Positions 1-13,844 of a DNA stretch of 18,614 nt are shown one piece after another. Numbering within the stretch: position 1 is the first letter of the stretch; each line of letters opens with the position of its first letter. A program made the position numbers and the translations under genes. The notes beneath the pieces are model-generated. The model saw only the letters and a list, made by a program, of their open reading frames with translations, was not told the origin of the DNA and did no database searches. Origin of the DNA: an uncultured Azohydromonas sp. (GTDB lineage Bacteria > Pseudomonadota > Gammaproteobacteria > Burkholderiales > Burkholderiaceae_C); NCBI RefSeq assembly GCF_937926365.1, contig NZ_CALAOH010000067.1, positions 1-18,614 of the forward strand. The letters run 5' to 3'.

Positions 1-3
1 GGC

Positions 4-2085
4 GTGTCCGCGGGCGGGCCGGCGGGCGACACCCTGCGGCCCCCGGCCGGTCCGGGCCAGGCCTCGCTGCCGCCGCCCGAGGACGGGCGCGTGCGCGTGA
101 TCGTGGACGCGGTGGTGCCGCAGATCGACGGCGGGCGCTTCCCCGGCAAGTGCATCGCCGGCGAGCCCTTCACGCTCTCGGCGCATGCCTTCACCGACGG
201 CCACGACCGCCTGCGCGTGCGGCTGCACTGGCGCGCCGAGGGCGAGCCCGGCACGCACCAGGTCGAGATGGAACAGGGCCACAACGACGAGTGGCACGCG
301 CAGGTGTGCTTCCCCAAGCCCGGCACCTATTACTTCGGCGTCACGGCCTGGGTGGACGGACTGCGTTCCTGGCGCCATGACTTCAACCGCCGCGTGGACG
401 AGGCCGACATCCGCATCGCCGCCAAGGTCGGCGCGGAGCTGATCGAGGGCGCCGCCGCGCGCGCCGAGAGCGGCGAGGCCGCCACCACCGGCGACGCGCA
501 GACGCTGCGCTCCTGGGCGACGCAGCTGCGCCAGGAGGCCGACACGGCCGATCCCGAGGATCTCAAGGCGTTGGCGCTGGATGCGCGGCTCAACGAGCTG
601 GCCGATGAGTACCCGGACAAGCGCTTCGCGGAGAGCTTCCCCGAACGGCCGCTGTTCGCCGACCGGCTCAAGGCGCGCTTCTCGTCCTGGTACGAGCTGT
701 TCCCGCGCTCGGCCTCGGACGAGCCCGGCCGCCACGGCACCTTCAAGGACGTGATCAAGCGCCTGCCCTACGTGGCCTCCATGGGCTTCGACGTGCTGTA
801 TTTCCCGCCCATCCACCCCATCGGGCGCGAGAAGCGCAAGGGCCCGAACAACACGCTCAACGCCGGCCCCGATGACGTGGGCAGCCCCTGGGCCATCGGC
901 GCGGAGGAAGGGGGGCACAAGAGCATCCACCCGCTGCTGGGCACGGAAGCCGACTTCGCCGAGCTGGTGCAGGCCGCCAACCAGCTGGACATCGAGATCG
1001 CGCTGGACATCGCGCTGCAGTGCGCGCCGGACCACCCCTACGTCAAGGAGCACCCGCAGTGGTTCCGCTGGCGTCCGGACGGCACGGTGCAGTACGCCGA
1101 GAACCCGCCCAAGAAGTACCAGGACATCTATCCCTTCAACTTCGAGACCGAGGACTGGCAGGCGCTGTGGCGCGAGCTCAAGAGCATCTTCGACTTCTGG
1201 ATCGAGCGCGGCGTGACCATCTTCCGCGTGGACAACCCGCACACCAAGAGCTTCGCGTTCTGGGAGTGGTGCATCGCCGAGATCAAGCGCGAGCACCCGG
1301 AAGCGATCTTCCTGGCCGAGGCCTTCACCCGTCCGAAGGTGATGCACCGGCTGGCCAAGCTGGGCTACAGCCAGTCCTACACCTACTTCACCTGGCGCAA
1401 CACCAAGAGCGAGCTCATCGAGTACTTCACCGAGCTGGCGCACGGGCCCGGCTACCACTACTTCCGGCCCAACGCCTGGCCCAACACGCCCGACATCCTC
1501 AACGAGACGCTGCACCATGCGCCGCGCTCGGTGTTCATGCAGCGGCTGGTGCTGGCCGCGACGCTGTGCTCGAACTACGGCATCTACGGGCCCGCCTACG
1601 AGCTGATGGAGAACCGCCCGGTGAAGCCCGGAAGCGAGGAGTACCTGGACTCCGAGAAGTACCAGCTGCGCCACTGGGACCTGGAGCGCGAGGATTCACT
1701 GCAGTGGTTCATCGGGCTGGTCAACCGCATCCGGCGCGAGAACCCGGCGCTGCACGACAACCGCTCGCTGCGCTTCATGCCCATCGACAACGAGCGCATG
1801 CTGGCCTATGCCAAGCGCACGCCGGACGGGCGCAACACGGTGCTCACCGTGGTCAACCTCGACCCCGACAACGTGCAGTCCGGCATCGTGGACGTGCACC
1901 TGCAGGCGCTGGGCATCCCGCCCGACACCGACTACACCGTGCACGACCTGCTGAGCCAGCAGCGCTTCACCTGGCGCAACGGCCGCAACTTCGTGCAGCT
2001 CGACCCCAACCATGCGCCCGCGCACATCTTCGTGGTGAGGCCGCAGCGGCGCAGCGAGCGCGACTTCTTCACCTTCGAAGGCTGA
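4..2085 (+). CDS. glgE: Alpha-1,4-glucan:maltose-1-phosphate maltosyltransferase (GlgE)
   Basis: GlgE is a cytoplasmic GH13 enzyme that moves maltosyl units from alpha-maltose-1-phosphate onto the non-reducing end of a growing alpha-1,4-glucan. About 30 variable residues come first, then the family's beta-sandwich start (VDAVVPQIDGGRFPGK), then the catalytic barrel. Catalytic residues visible are the nucleophile D410 in FRVDNPHTKSF, the acid/base E439 in IFLAEAF, and the third carboxylate D497 in NTPDILNETL. The spacing from nucleophile to acid/base matches what I recall for the Streptomyces enzyme. At 693 residues it is full length for the family. The GTG at base 4 is the first in-frame start, but the window begins three bases earlier, so the true start could lie outside. 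The TreS-maltokinase gene follows after 7 bases, the usual partner that supplies maltose-1-phosphate. Confidence 0.95.
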   Translation: MSAGGPAGDTLRPPAGPGQASLPPPEDGRVRVIVDAVVPQIDGGRFPGKCIAGEPFTLSAHAFTDGHDRLRVRLHWRAEGEPGTHQVEMEQGHNDEWHAQVCFPKPGTYYFGVTAWVDGLRSWRHDFNRRVDEADIRIAAKVGAELIEGAAARAESGEAATTGDAQTLRSWATQLRQEADTADPEDLKALALDARLNELADEYPDKRFAESFPERPLFADRLKARFSSWYELFPRSASDEPGRHGTFKDVIKRLPYVASMGFDVLYFPPIHPIGREKRKGPNNTLNAGPDDVGSPWAIGAEEGGHKSIHPLLGTEADFAELVQAANQLDIEIALDIALQCAPDHPYVKEHPQWFRWRPDGTVQYAENPPKKYQDIYPFNFETEDWQALWRELKSIFDFWIERGVTIFRVDNPHTKSFAFWEWCIAEIKREHPEAIFLAEAFTRPKVMHRLAKLGYSQSYTYFTWRNTKSELIEYFTELAHGPGYHYFRPNAWPNTPDILNETLHHAPRSVFMQRLVLAATLCSNYGIYGPAYELMENRPVKPGSEEYLDSEKYQLRHWDLEREDSLQWFIGLVNRIRRENPALHDNRSLRFMPIDNERMLAYAKRTPDGRNTVLTVVNLDPDNVQSGIVDVHLQALGIPPDTDYTVHDLLSQQRFTWRNGRNFVQLDPNHAPAHIFVVRPQRRSERDFFTFEG

Positions 2086-2092
2086 ACCCCGC

Positions 2093-5000
2093 ATGGACGC
2101 ACGCCGTCTTCCCATTCCCGAACCGCTGGCGCAGGAGGCTGCGGCGCAGGACAACGGCCTCTGGTACAAGGACGCCGTCATCTACCAGCTCAACGTCAAG
2201 GCCTTCTTCGACTCGAACGACGACGGCGTGGGCGACTTCAACGGCGTCACGGCGCGGCTGGACTACGTCAAGGAGCTGGGCGTCAACACCATCTGGCTGA
2301 TGCCCTTCTACCCCTCGCCGCTGCGCGACGACGGCTACGACATCGCCGAGTACAAGAGCATCCACCCCTCCTACGGCACGCTGGCCGACTTCCAGCGCAT
2401 GCTCGACGCCGCGCACGAGCGGGGCCTGCGCGTGATCACGGAGCTGGTGATCAACCACACCTCCGACCAGCACCCGTGGTTCCAGCGCGCGCGCCGCGCC
2501 GCGCCCGGCACGCCCGAGCGCGACTTCTACGTCTGGAGCGACACCAACCAGAAGTACCAGGGCACGCGCATCATCTTCACCGACACCGAGGTTTCCAACT
2601 GGACCTGGGACCCGGTGGCCAACGCCTACTTCTGGCACCGCTTCTTCTCGCACCAGCCGGACCTCAACTTCGACAACCCGCTGGTGATGGAGGCGGTGCT
2701 GGACGTGATGCGCTTCTGGCTGGACATGGGCGTGGACGGCTTTCGGCTCGACGCCATCCCGTACCTGGTTGAGCGCGAGGGCACCAACAACGAGAACCTG
2801 CCCGAGACGCACGCCATCATCAAGCGGCTGCGCGCGGCGCTGGACGCGGAGTACGGCAGTCGCTTCCTGCTGGCCGAGGCCAACCAGTGGCCCGAGGACG
2901 TGCGCGAATACTTCGGCGACGGCGACGAGTGCCATGCCTGCTACCACTTCCCGCTGATGCCGCGCATGTACATGGCCATCGCGCAGGAGGACCGCTTCCC
3001 GGTGGTGGAGATCATGGGGCAGACGCCGGAGATCCCGGCCACGTGCCAGTGGGTCATTTTCCTGCGCAACCATGACGAGCTCACGCTGGAGATGGTCACC
3101 AGCCGCGAGCGCGACTACATGTACAACACCTACGCCGCGGACAAGCAGGCGCGCATCAACCTGGGCATCCGCCGCCGCCTGGCCACGCTGCTGGACAACG
3201 ACATCGACCGCATCCAGCTGATGAACAGCCTGCTGATGTCGATGCCGGGCAGCCCCATCGTCTACTACGGCGACGAGCTGGGCATGGGCGACAACGTCTA
3301 CATCGGCGACCGCAACGGCGTGCGCACGCCCATGCAGTGGAGCCCGGACCGCAACGCCGGCTTCAGCCGCGCCGACCCGCAGCGGCTGTACCTGCCGCCG
3401 ATCATGGACGCCATCTACGGCTACCAGGCGGTCAACGTGGAGTCGCAGCAGCGCGACCCCTCCTCGCTGCTGCACTGGATGCGCCGGCTGCTGGCGGTGC
3501 GCCAGTCCACGCGGGCCTTCGGCCGCGGCACGCTGCGCTTTCTCAAGCCCGGCAACCGCAAGGTGCTGGCCTACCTGCGCGAGTACGAAGGCGACGTGAT
3601 CCTGTGCGTGGCCAACCTGGCGCGCACGGCGCAGCCGGTGGAGCTGGATCTTTCGGCCTTCAAGGGCCGCGTGCCGGTGGAGATGATGGGCCGCACCGCC
3701 TTCCCGCCCGTGGGCGAGCTGCCCTACCTGCTGACGCTGGCGGCGCACGGCTTCTACTGGTTCCGGCTCAGCGAGGACGCCGAGGCGCCGGCGTGGCACA
3801 CCGAGCTGCTGCCCTCCTCGGAGGAGCTGCCGGTGCTGGTGCTCTCCAGCGGCTGGCAGAGCCTGTTCCCCGAGCAGGTGGGGCCGTGGCGCGCGGCGCT
3901 GGCCACGCGCACGCGCAACCAGTTCGAGACCGAGCTGCTGCCGCGCTTCATCGAGAACCAGCGCTGGTACGCCAGCAAGGGCACGCGCATCACGCGCGCC
4001 ACGCTCGTGGACCACTGGCTGTGGCAGCGCGACGACGAGTCCTGGATGATCCCGGTGCTGGAGCTGCAGGGGCTGCCGGAGGCGGCGCACTACTTCGTGC
4101 CGCTGTCGCTGTCGTGGGAGGAGCGCGACGAGGAGCGCACGCGGCTGCTGGCCGTCAACGCCGTGGCGCGCGTGCGCCAGCAGGCACAGCTGGGGGTGCT
4201 GGGCGACGCCTTCGGCGACGAGCGCTTCGTGCGCTCGGTGCTGGCCACCATGGCCGACGACACCACGCTGCCCACGTCCCACGGCCGCATGAACTTCCGC
4301 GGCAGTCCGCTGCTCAAGGCCTTCGCCGACACCGGCGAGCTGCCCACGCTGCCCATCGGTCGGCCGCTGGCGCAGAGCAGCAACACCATGGTGCAGATCG
4401 GCGAGCACCTGATGCTCAAGGGCATCCGCCGCCTGCGCCCGGGGCACAACCCGGAGCTGGAGGTCACGCGCTTCCTGACCGAGGTGGCGCACTTCCCGTA
4501 CTGCGCGCCGCTGGCGGGCTCGCTGGAATACGTGGCCGCCGACGGCACGCCGGTGACGCTGGCGGTGCTGCAGGGTTTCGTCGCCAACCAGGGCGACGGC
4601 TGGACGCTGGGCACCGAGTACCTGCGCCGCCACATGGAGATGCGCCGCGGCGAGCCCGATGGCGAGGACGCGCACGCCGCCTTCGAGCAGCGGGTGCAGA
4701 CGCTGGGGCGGCGCACGGCCGAGCTGCACCAGGCCTTCGCGCTGCGCACGGGCAACATGGCTTTCGACCCCGAGCCGCTGACCCAGGACGACGTGCAGGC
4801 CGACCTGCAGCGCGTGCGCGAAGAGCTCACGCGCAGCCTGGAGCAGCTGCAGGCGCGGCAGGCGCAGCTGCCGGCCCTGGCGCAGTCGATGGCACAGACG
4901 CTGCTGCAGCACCAGGCCGGGCTGCACCGCCACCTGACACCGCCGGCGCTGCCGCCCATGGCGGCGAAGACCCGCCACCATGGCGACTACCACCTCGGCC

Positions 5001-5422
5001 AGGTCCTGGTGACGAAAAATGATTTCGTGATCATCGACTTCGAGGGCGAACCCGGCCGCAGCCTGGAGGAGCGCCGCGCCAAGCGCTCGCCGCTGCGCGA
5101 CGTGGCCGGCATGCTGCGCTCCTTCGACTACGCGGCACTGGCGGCCTTGCGCGCGGCCGCCACCAGCGAGGCCGAGCAGCTGCAGCTCGCGCCCATGGCG
5201 CGGCGCTGGCAGCAGGCCTCGCGGCAGCAATTCCTGCGCGGCTACGACGAGGTCGCGCGCAAGGCGGAGCTGGTGGAGGCCGGCGGCGACGGCGGCGCGC
5301 TGCTGTCGCTCTACGAGCTGGAAAAGGCCCTGTACGAGCTGCGCTACGAGCTGGACAACCGGCCAGCCTGGGTCCACATCCCGCTGCAGGGGCTGCTGGA
5401 CCTGGCGGGCGTGAACACCTGA
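2093..5422 (+). CDS. treS: Trehalose synthase-maltokinase fusion (TreS-Mak)
   Basis: This 1109-residue bifunctional protein interconverts trehalose and maltose (TreS part) and phosphorylates maltose with ATP to maltose-1-phosphate (maltokinase part), the substrate of GlgE. Residues 1 to about 560 are a GH13 trehalose synthase, with nucleophile D220 in DGFRLDAIPYL, acid/base E262 in LLAEANQWPEDV and D328 in LRNHDELTLE. The maltokinase part begins near residue 610 (LLPRFIENQRWYASKG) and carries the kinase motifs HGDYHLGQ (H963 to D965) and VIIDFEGEP (metal-binding D982). Fusions of this kind are known in many bacteria. The ATG at 2093 lies 7 bases after the glgE stop, with GAAGG upstream, so the two are almost certainly co-transcribed. 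Both halves look intact. No glgB follows directly. Confidence 0.95.
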   Translation: MDARRLPIPEPLAQEAAAQDNGLWYKDAVIYQLNVKAFFDSNDDGVGDFNGVTARLDYVKELGVNTIWLMPFYPSPLRDDGYDIAEYKSIHPSYGTLADFQRMLDAAHERGLRVITELVINHTSDQHPWFQRARRAAPGTPERDFYVWSDTNQKYQGTRIIFTDTEVSNWTWDPVANAYFWHRFFSHQPDLNFDNPLVMEAVLDVMRFWLDMGVDGFRLDAIPYLVEREGTNNENLPETHAIIKRLRAALDAEYGSRFLLAEANQWPEDVREYFGDGDECHACYHFPLMPRMYMAIAQEDRFPVVEIMGQTPEIPATCQWVIFLRNHDELTLEMVTSRERDYMYNTYAADKQARINLGIRRRLATLLDNDIDRIQLMNSLLMSMPGSPIVYYGDELGMGDNVYIGDRNGVRTPMQWSPDRNAGFSRADPQRLYLPPIMDAIYGYQAVNVESQQRDPSSLLHWMRRLLAVRQSTRAFGRGTLRFLKPGNRKVLAYLREYEGDVILCVANLARTAQPVELDLSAFKGRVPVEMMGRTAFPPVGELPYLLTLAAHGFYWFRLSEDAEAPAWHTELLPSSEELPVLVLSSGWQSLFPEQVGPWRAALATRTRNQFETELLPRFIENQRWYASKGTRITRATLVDHWLWQRDDESWMIPVLELQGLPEAAHYFVPLSLSWEERDEERTRLLAVNAVARVRQQAQLGVLGDAFGDERFVRSVLATMADDTTLPTSHGRMNFRGSPLLKAFADTGELPTLPIGRPLAQSSNTMVQIGEHLMLKGIRRLRPGHNPELEVTRFLTEVAHFPYCAPLAGSLEYVAADGTPVTLAVLQGFVANQGDGWTLGTEYLRRHMEMRRGEPDGEDAHAAFEQRVQTLGRRTAELHQAFALRTGNMAFDPEPLTQDDVQADLQRVREELTRSLEQLQARQAQLPALAQSMAQTLLQHQAGLHRHLTPPALPPMAAKTRHHGDYHLGQVLVTKNDFVIIDFEGEPGRSLEERRAKRSPLRDVAGMLRSFDYAALAALRAAATSEAEQLQLAPMARRWQQASRQQFLRGYDEVARKAELVEAGGDGGALLSLYELEKALYELRYELDNRPAWVHIPLQGLLDLAGVNT

Positions 5423-5432
5423 CCCCGCCCGA

Positions 5433-5457
5433 CGGGCGCGCCAGTGCAGCGCGCCCG
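5433..5457 (+). other. GC-rich hairpin between treS-mak and the kinase gene
   Basis: A perfect 9-bp inverted repeat (CGGGCGCGC / GCGCGCCCG) with a 7-base loop lies 10 bases after the treS-mak stop and 34 bases before the kinase ATG. No T-run follows, so it is not a standard intrinsic terminator. It could protect the 3' end of the glgE-treS message or attenuate readthrough into the kinase gene. The structure is seen directly; its role is inferred. Confidence 0.5.
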
Positions 5458-5491
5458 GGGGCGCGGCGTCGCGAACGTCGAGGAAGGCACG

Positions 5492-10398
<4,907 letters not shown>

Positions 10399-10408
<10 letters not shown>

Positions 10409-12690
10409 CGCCCAAGCCGCCGGCAGCGTCCTCCTCGCCGCCCCCGGTCCGCTCCGCCACGCCGACGGTCACCACGCTGCCGGACGAGGAGGAGGCCGTC
10501 ACCAGCAGCATCCTCATCGTCGATGACCTGCGCGAGAAGCACCTGGTGTTCCGCGCGCTGCTGGAGGACCTGGGGCAGGAGCTGATTTCCGCGTACTCCG
10601 GCGCCGAGGCGCTGCGCGAGGTGCTGCGGCGCGAGTTCGCGGTGATCCTGCTGGACGTGAACATGCCCGACATGGACGGGCTGGAGACGGCGCGGCTGAT
10701 CCGCCAGTACAAGCGCGCGGCGCACACGCCCATCATCTTCATCACCGCCTATGCCGACGAGGTGCAGACACACCGCGGCTACGAGCTGGGCGCGGTGGAC
10801 TACATCATGTCGCCGGTGGTGCCGCAGGTGCTGCGCTCCAAGGTGCAGGTGTTCGTGGACCTGCACGTGATGCAGCGCCGCGTGCGCCGCCAGGCCGAGC
10901 AACGCGTGGCGCTGGTGGAAGCCGAGGCCGCGCGCCGCGCCGCGGAGCGCACCACGTGGCGCTCGAACTTCCTGTCGCAGGTCAGCGGCGCGCTCAGCGC
11001 CTCGCTGGACGCCGAGGTCGCCATGCGCAGGCTGCTGGAGCTGGTGGTGCCCACGCTGAGCCCCTGCGCGGCGCTGCAGGTGTGCACCGCCACCACCGAG
11101 GCCACGCCCCAGCGGCTGCTGGTGGCGCGCGGCGACGCCGCGGACCGGCCGGTGGCCTTTGCCGAACACGCGCTGCACGAGATGGCGCCGTCCGTGCGCG
11201 AAGCCTTCGTCCGCGCGCTGTCCGAGCGGCGGCCGCAGGCGCTGGAGGAGAACTCCTGCGACGCGCTGGACGAGGCCGGGGGCGACGCCGGCGCCGCGCC
11301 GGCGCACCGGCTGCCGCACGGCGTGGCCATGCCGCTGCCGCATGGGACGCGCGTGCTGGGCGTGCTGTTCGTGGCGGCGCAGCCGGACCAGGACCTGCTG
11401 AGGTCGCTGTGCGAGCGCGCGGCGCTGGCCTTCGAGAACGCGCGGCTGTACCGCACGCTGCAGGCCGAGATCGAGGAGCGGCGCCACGCGCAGGAGCAGC
11501 TCACGGCGCTGAACCGGCGCAAGGACGAGTTCCTCGCCATGCTCTCGCACGAGTTGCGCAACCCGCTGGCGCCGATCCGCAACGCGGTGGAGGTGATCCG
11601 CCGCATCGCACCGGCGGGACATCCGCGGCTGGCCTGGGCCACGGACGTGATGGACCGCCAGGTGCGGCACATGACGGAGCTGGTGGAGGAGCTGCTGGAC
11701 GTGGCCCGCATCAGCCAGGGCAAGATCGTCCTGCAGATGAGGCCCATCGACCTGCTGCCGGTGGTTGCGCACGGCATCGAGACGGCGCGGCCGCTGCTGG
11801 ACGGGCGGCGCCACCAGCTGAAGGTGCAGCTGCCCGCGGCGCCGGTGTGGCTGCGCGGCGACTTCGCGCGGCTGTCGCAGGTGGTGTCGAACCTGCTCAA
11901 CAACGCCGCCAAGTACACGCACGAGGGCGGACTGGTCGAGCTGTCGCTGCAGGTGGCGCGGGGACAGGCGGAGGTGAGCGTGCGCGACAACGGCATCGGC
12001 ATCGAGGCCGCGCTGCTGCCCACCGTGTTCGAGCTGTTCGAGCAGGGCCAGCGCTCGCTGGACCGCAGCCAGGGCGGGCTGGGCGTGGGCCTGACGCTGG
12101 TGCAGCGCCTGGTGCAGTTGCACCACGGCGACGTGGAGGTGCGCAGCGCCGGGCCGGGCCGGGGCTCGGAGTTCATCGTGCGCCTGCCCTGCCTGGCGGA
12201 GGTGGAGGCGCCCGCGCCGGCCGAATCCGCAAACCCCGTCCAGGCCGCGGAAACCCGCGGCTGCCGGGTGCTGGCGGTGGACGACAACATCGACGCGGCC
12301 GACACGGTGGCGATGTTCCTGCGCATGGAAGGCCACAGCGTGGAGACCGCGCACAGCGGGCCGGAGGCGGTGGAGCGGGCCAAGGCCTTCCAGCCCGAGG
12401 TGGTGCTGCTGGACATCGGGCTGCCGGGCATGGACGGCTTCGAGGTGGTGCGCCACCTGCGCGCGTTGCCCGCCACGCAGCACGCGCTGGTGATCGCGCT
12501 CACCGGCTACGGCCAGAAGTCGGACCAGGCGCAGGCACAGCAGGCGGGCTTCGACCACCACCTGGTGAAGCCGGCGGACATCGCGGCGCTGGCGGCGCTG
12601 ATCGAGCAGTGGCGCGCGCGGCGGGCCGCGGGCGCGGGCACCGCGGGGAGTGCCGGCACCGGTGGCCGCGGCGCCCAGGGCGGGACGTGA
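10399..12690 (+). CDS. Soluble hybrid histidine kinase, REC-GAF-HisKA-HATPase-REC
   Basis: This 763-residue cytoplasmic protein starts with a receiver (about 36-150; D86 in ILLDVNMPDMDG). A helical linker and a GAF-like domain follow (about 190-345), then HisKA with H384 in MLSHELRNPLAP, and a HATPase with NLLNNAAKYT, RDNGIGIE and GGLGVGL. A second receiver spans about 622-745 (D672, with lysine in HLVKPAD), and the tail is Ala/Gly-rich. The N-terminal receiver has serine (S138, YIMSPVVP) where the conserved lysine belongs, 52 residues after D86. The ATG at 10399 is preceded by AAGGGG and overlaps the end of the upstream kinase gene by 10 bases, which implies translational coupling. Its input receiver could accept phosphate from the upstream kinase, making a relay; that step is inference. 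An in-frame ATG at 10318 would add 27 residues inside the previous gene. Confidence 0.92.
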
Positions 12691-12897
12691 GCGCCATGAA
12701 GACCTGCGTCGGGCACCGCACCGAACACGGTGCTGCGCTGGGGAGACCAACGCATTGCGGCCGTTCGTCAGCCGAGGCTCTGCGCGGGGATGACGGCGTA
12801 ACGAGCGAAGCACACCAGCTCACGGCAAACGCCGGGCAACGGTCTCCAGACGACGGTCACGGCAAGCGGGAAGGGCGATGACGGTGGAGGCGAAGGC
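12691..12897. other. 207-base spacer with a small hairpin
   Basis: This gap separates the second kinase from the winged-helix-like gene and is visibly less GC-rich than its surroundings. It holds a perfect 6-bp stem with a 4-base loop (GCACCG AACA CGGTGC, 12718-12733) with no following T-run. A 61-codon open frame at 12696-12881 has no good ribosome site and no recognisable protein character. I see no convincing sigma-70 or sigma-54 promoter, but the gap is large for this packed region and could hold one for the downstream genes. Confidence 0.5.
12886..12890 (+). promoter_or_regulatory. Shine-Dalgarno site supporting a TTG start
   Basis: GGAGG lies 7 bases before the TTG at 12898. The frame upstream has no ATG or GTG that would extend the protein, and no internal methionine offers a sensible alternative near the N-terminus, so this site decides the start. 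Confidence 0.7.
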
Positions 12898-13290
12898 TTG
12901 AGCCCTGCCGCACCGCTGCCCGACGACCTGCGGCGCTTCATCCTCACCAGCGTCCCGTCGGTGCCCTTCCTGGAGGCGCTGCTGCTGTTGCGCGGACGGC
13001 CTGATCACGCGTGGTCGGTGGCCGAGGTGGCGCGCGCGCTGTACGTGCCGGAGGCCACGGCGGCGGGCGTCGTGCAGGCGCTGCGCGACGTGGGCCTGGT
13101 GGAGCCCGATGCCGCCGATGCGCAGTTGCTGCACTACGGTCCGCGCGACGCGGCGCTGGCGGCGATGGTGGATCGCCTGGCCGAGGCCTACCGCGTGGAC
13201 CTGATCGGCGTGACCAAGCTGATCCACGACCGCGTGCAGAAGAACGCCACGCGCTTCGCCGACGCCTTCCGCCTGCGAAAGGGGAACTGA
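12898..13290 (+). CDS. Small winged-helix-like protein of unknown target
   Basis: This is a 130-residue soluble protein I cannot assign to a named family. Residues about 38-85 (beginning WSVAEVARALYVPEATA and running to LHYGPRD) have the helix-turn-helix plus wing pattern of a winged-helix fold: an AEVARAL helix, a turn, a VVQALRDVGLV recognition-like helix and a short strand. The charged, helical C-terminus (DLIGVTKLIHDRV) could dimerise or bind a partner. Start is TTG with a good GGAGG. The stop TGA is directly followed by the ATG of the first small membrane protein, so the three genes form one unit. It may be a transcription factor or a cytoplasmic adaptor for the kinases or membrane proteins; the sequence does not decide. 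The coding call is firm, the fold moderate. Confidence 0.75.
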   Translation: MSPAAPLPDDLRRFILTSVPSVPFLEALLLLRGRPDHAWSVAEVARALYVPEATAAGVVQALRDVGLVEPDAADAQLLHYGPRDAALAAMVDRLAEAYRVDLIGVTKLIHDRVQKNATRFADAFRLRKGN

Positions 13291-13551
13291 ATGGCCCAAG
13301 CCATCTACTCGCTGTGCGCGCTCACCGCGCTGCTGTGCGCCGGGCTGCTGCTGCGCGCCTATGCGCGCACGCGCTTCCGGCTGCTGTTGTGGAGCGGGCT
13401 GTGCTTCGTGGGCCTGACGGCCAACAACGTGCTGCTGGTGCTGGACCGGATGGTGTTCCGCGACGCGGACCTGGGCCTGGCGCGGCTGCTGCTCGCGCTG
13501 GGCTCGGTGCTGCTGCTGGTGGTGGGCATGCTGCTGGAGCACGACACATGA
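13291..13551 (+). CDS. Small three-helix membrane protein, DUF5985-like (first of pair)
   Basis: This 86-residue protein has three hydrophobic segments at about 5-22, 30-52 and 62-82 and very short loops, one with arginines (RAYARTRFR). That is the size and layout of DUF5985 proteins, whose function is not known. It begins immediately after the stop of the winged-helix-like gene, with AAAGGGGAA as ribosome site, and its TGA overlaps the next gene's ATG (ATGA at 13548-13551). It resembles that next gene in length, topology and the R-LLL-G start of helix 2, so the two look like an ancient tandem duplication that may pair in the membrane. Family assignment is from memory of the pattern. Confidence 0.8.
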   Translation: MAQAIYSLCALTALLCAGLLLRAYARTRFRLLLWSGLCFVGLTANNVLLVLDRMVFRDADLGLARLLLALGSVLLLVVGMLLEHDT

Positions 13552-13823
13552 GCGGCGGGCCGCTGGCGCCGATGCTGCTGGGCGCGATCGCGTGCGCGTC
13601 CTTCATTGCCGCGCTGCTGTTCTGGCGCTACTGGCACAGCAGCGGCGACCGCTTCTTCCTGCTGCTGGGCGCGTCGTTCCTGGTGGAGGCGCTCAACCGC
13701 GTGCACATGGCCTTGCGCCCGGCCAACGACGAGAGCGAGCCCATCACGTACCTGGTGCGGCTGCTGGCCTATGGGCTGATCCTGGTGGCGATCTGGGACA
13801 AGAACCGGCAGGGGAGGCGCTGA
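13548..13823 (+). CDS. Small three-helix membrane protein, DUF5985-like (second of pair)
   Basis: This 91-residue inner-membrane protein has hydrophobic segments at about 7-26, 35-55 and 65-83. Helix 2 carries polar residues in a run typical of the family (FLVEALNRVHMAL), and the tail is basic (DKNRQGRR). By the positive-inside rule the C-terminus should face the cytoplasm. Its ATG overlaps the previous stop by the ATGA arrangement, with GGAG 8 bases upstream, so translation is coupled. It is the last plus-strand gene here. The convergent hydrolase ends 21 bases later, with no terminator hairpin visible between them. No biochemical role is known to me; its position suggests a membrane partner of the kinase cluster. 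Confidence 0.82.
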   Translation: MSGGPLAPMLLGAIACASFIAALLFWRYWHSSGDRFFLLLGASFLVEALNRVHMALRPANDESEPITYLVRLLAYGLILVAIWDKNRQGRR

Positions 13824-13844
13824 GGCAGCCGCGCCTGGACCCGC

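Noticed and set aside
12696..12881. A possible 61-codon gene in the spacer after the second kinase
   Set aside because: Weak ribosome site, no recognisable protein features and non-coding-like composition; it is the tail of a long shadow frame.
13824..13844. A bidirectional terminator between the convergent genes
   Set aside because: The 21-base gap has no inverted repeat or T-run.
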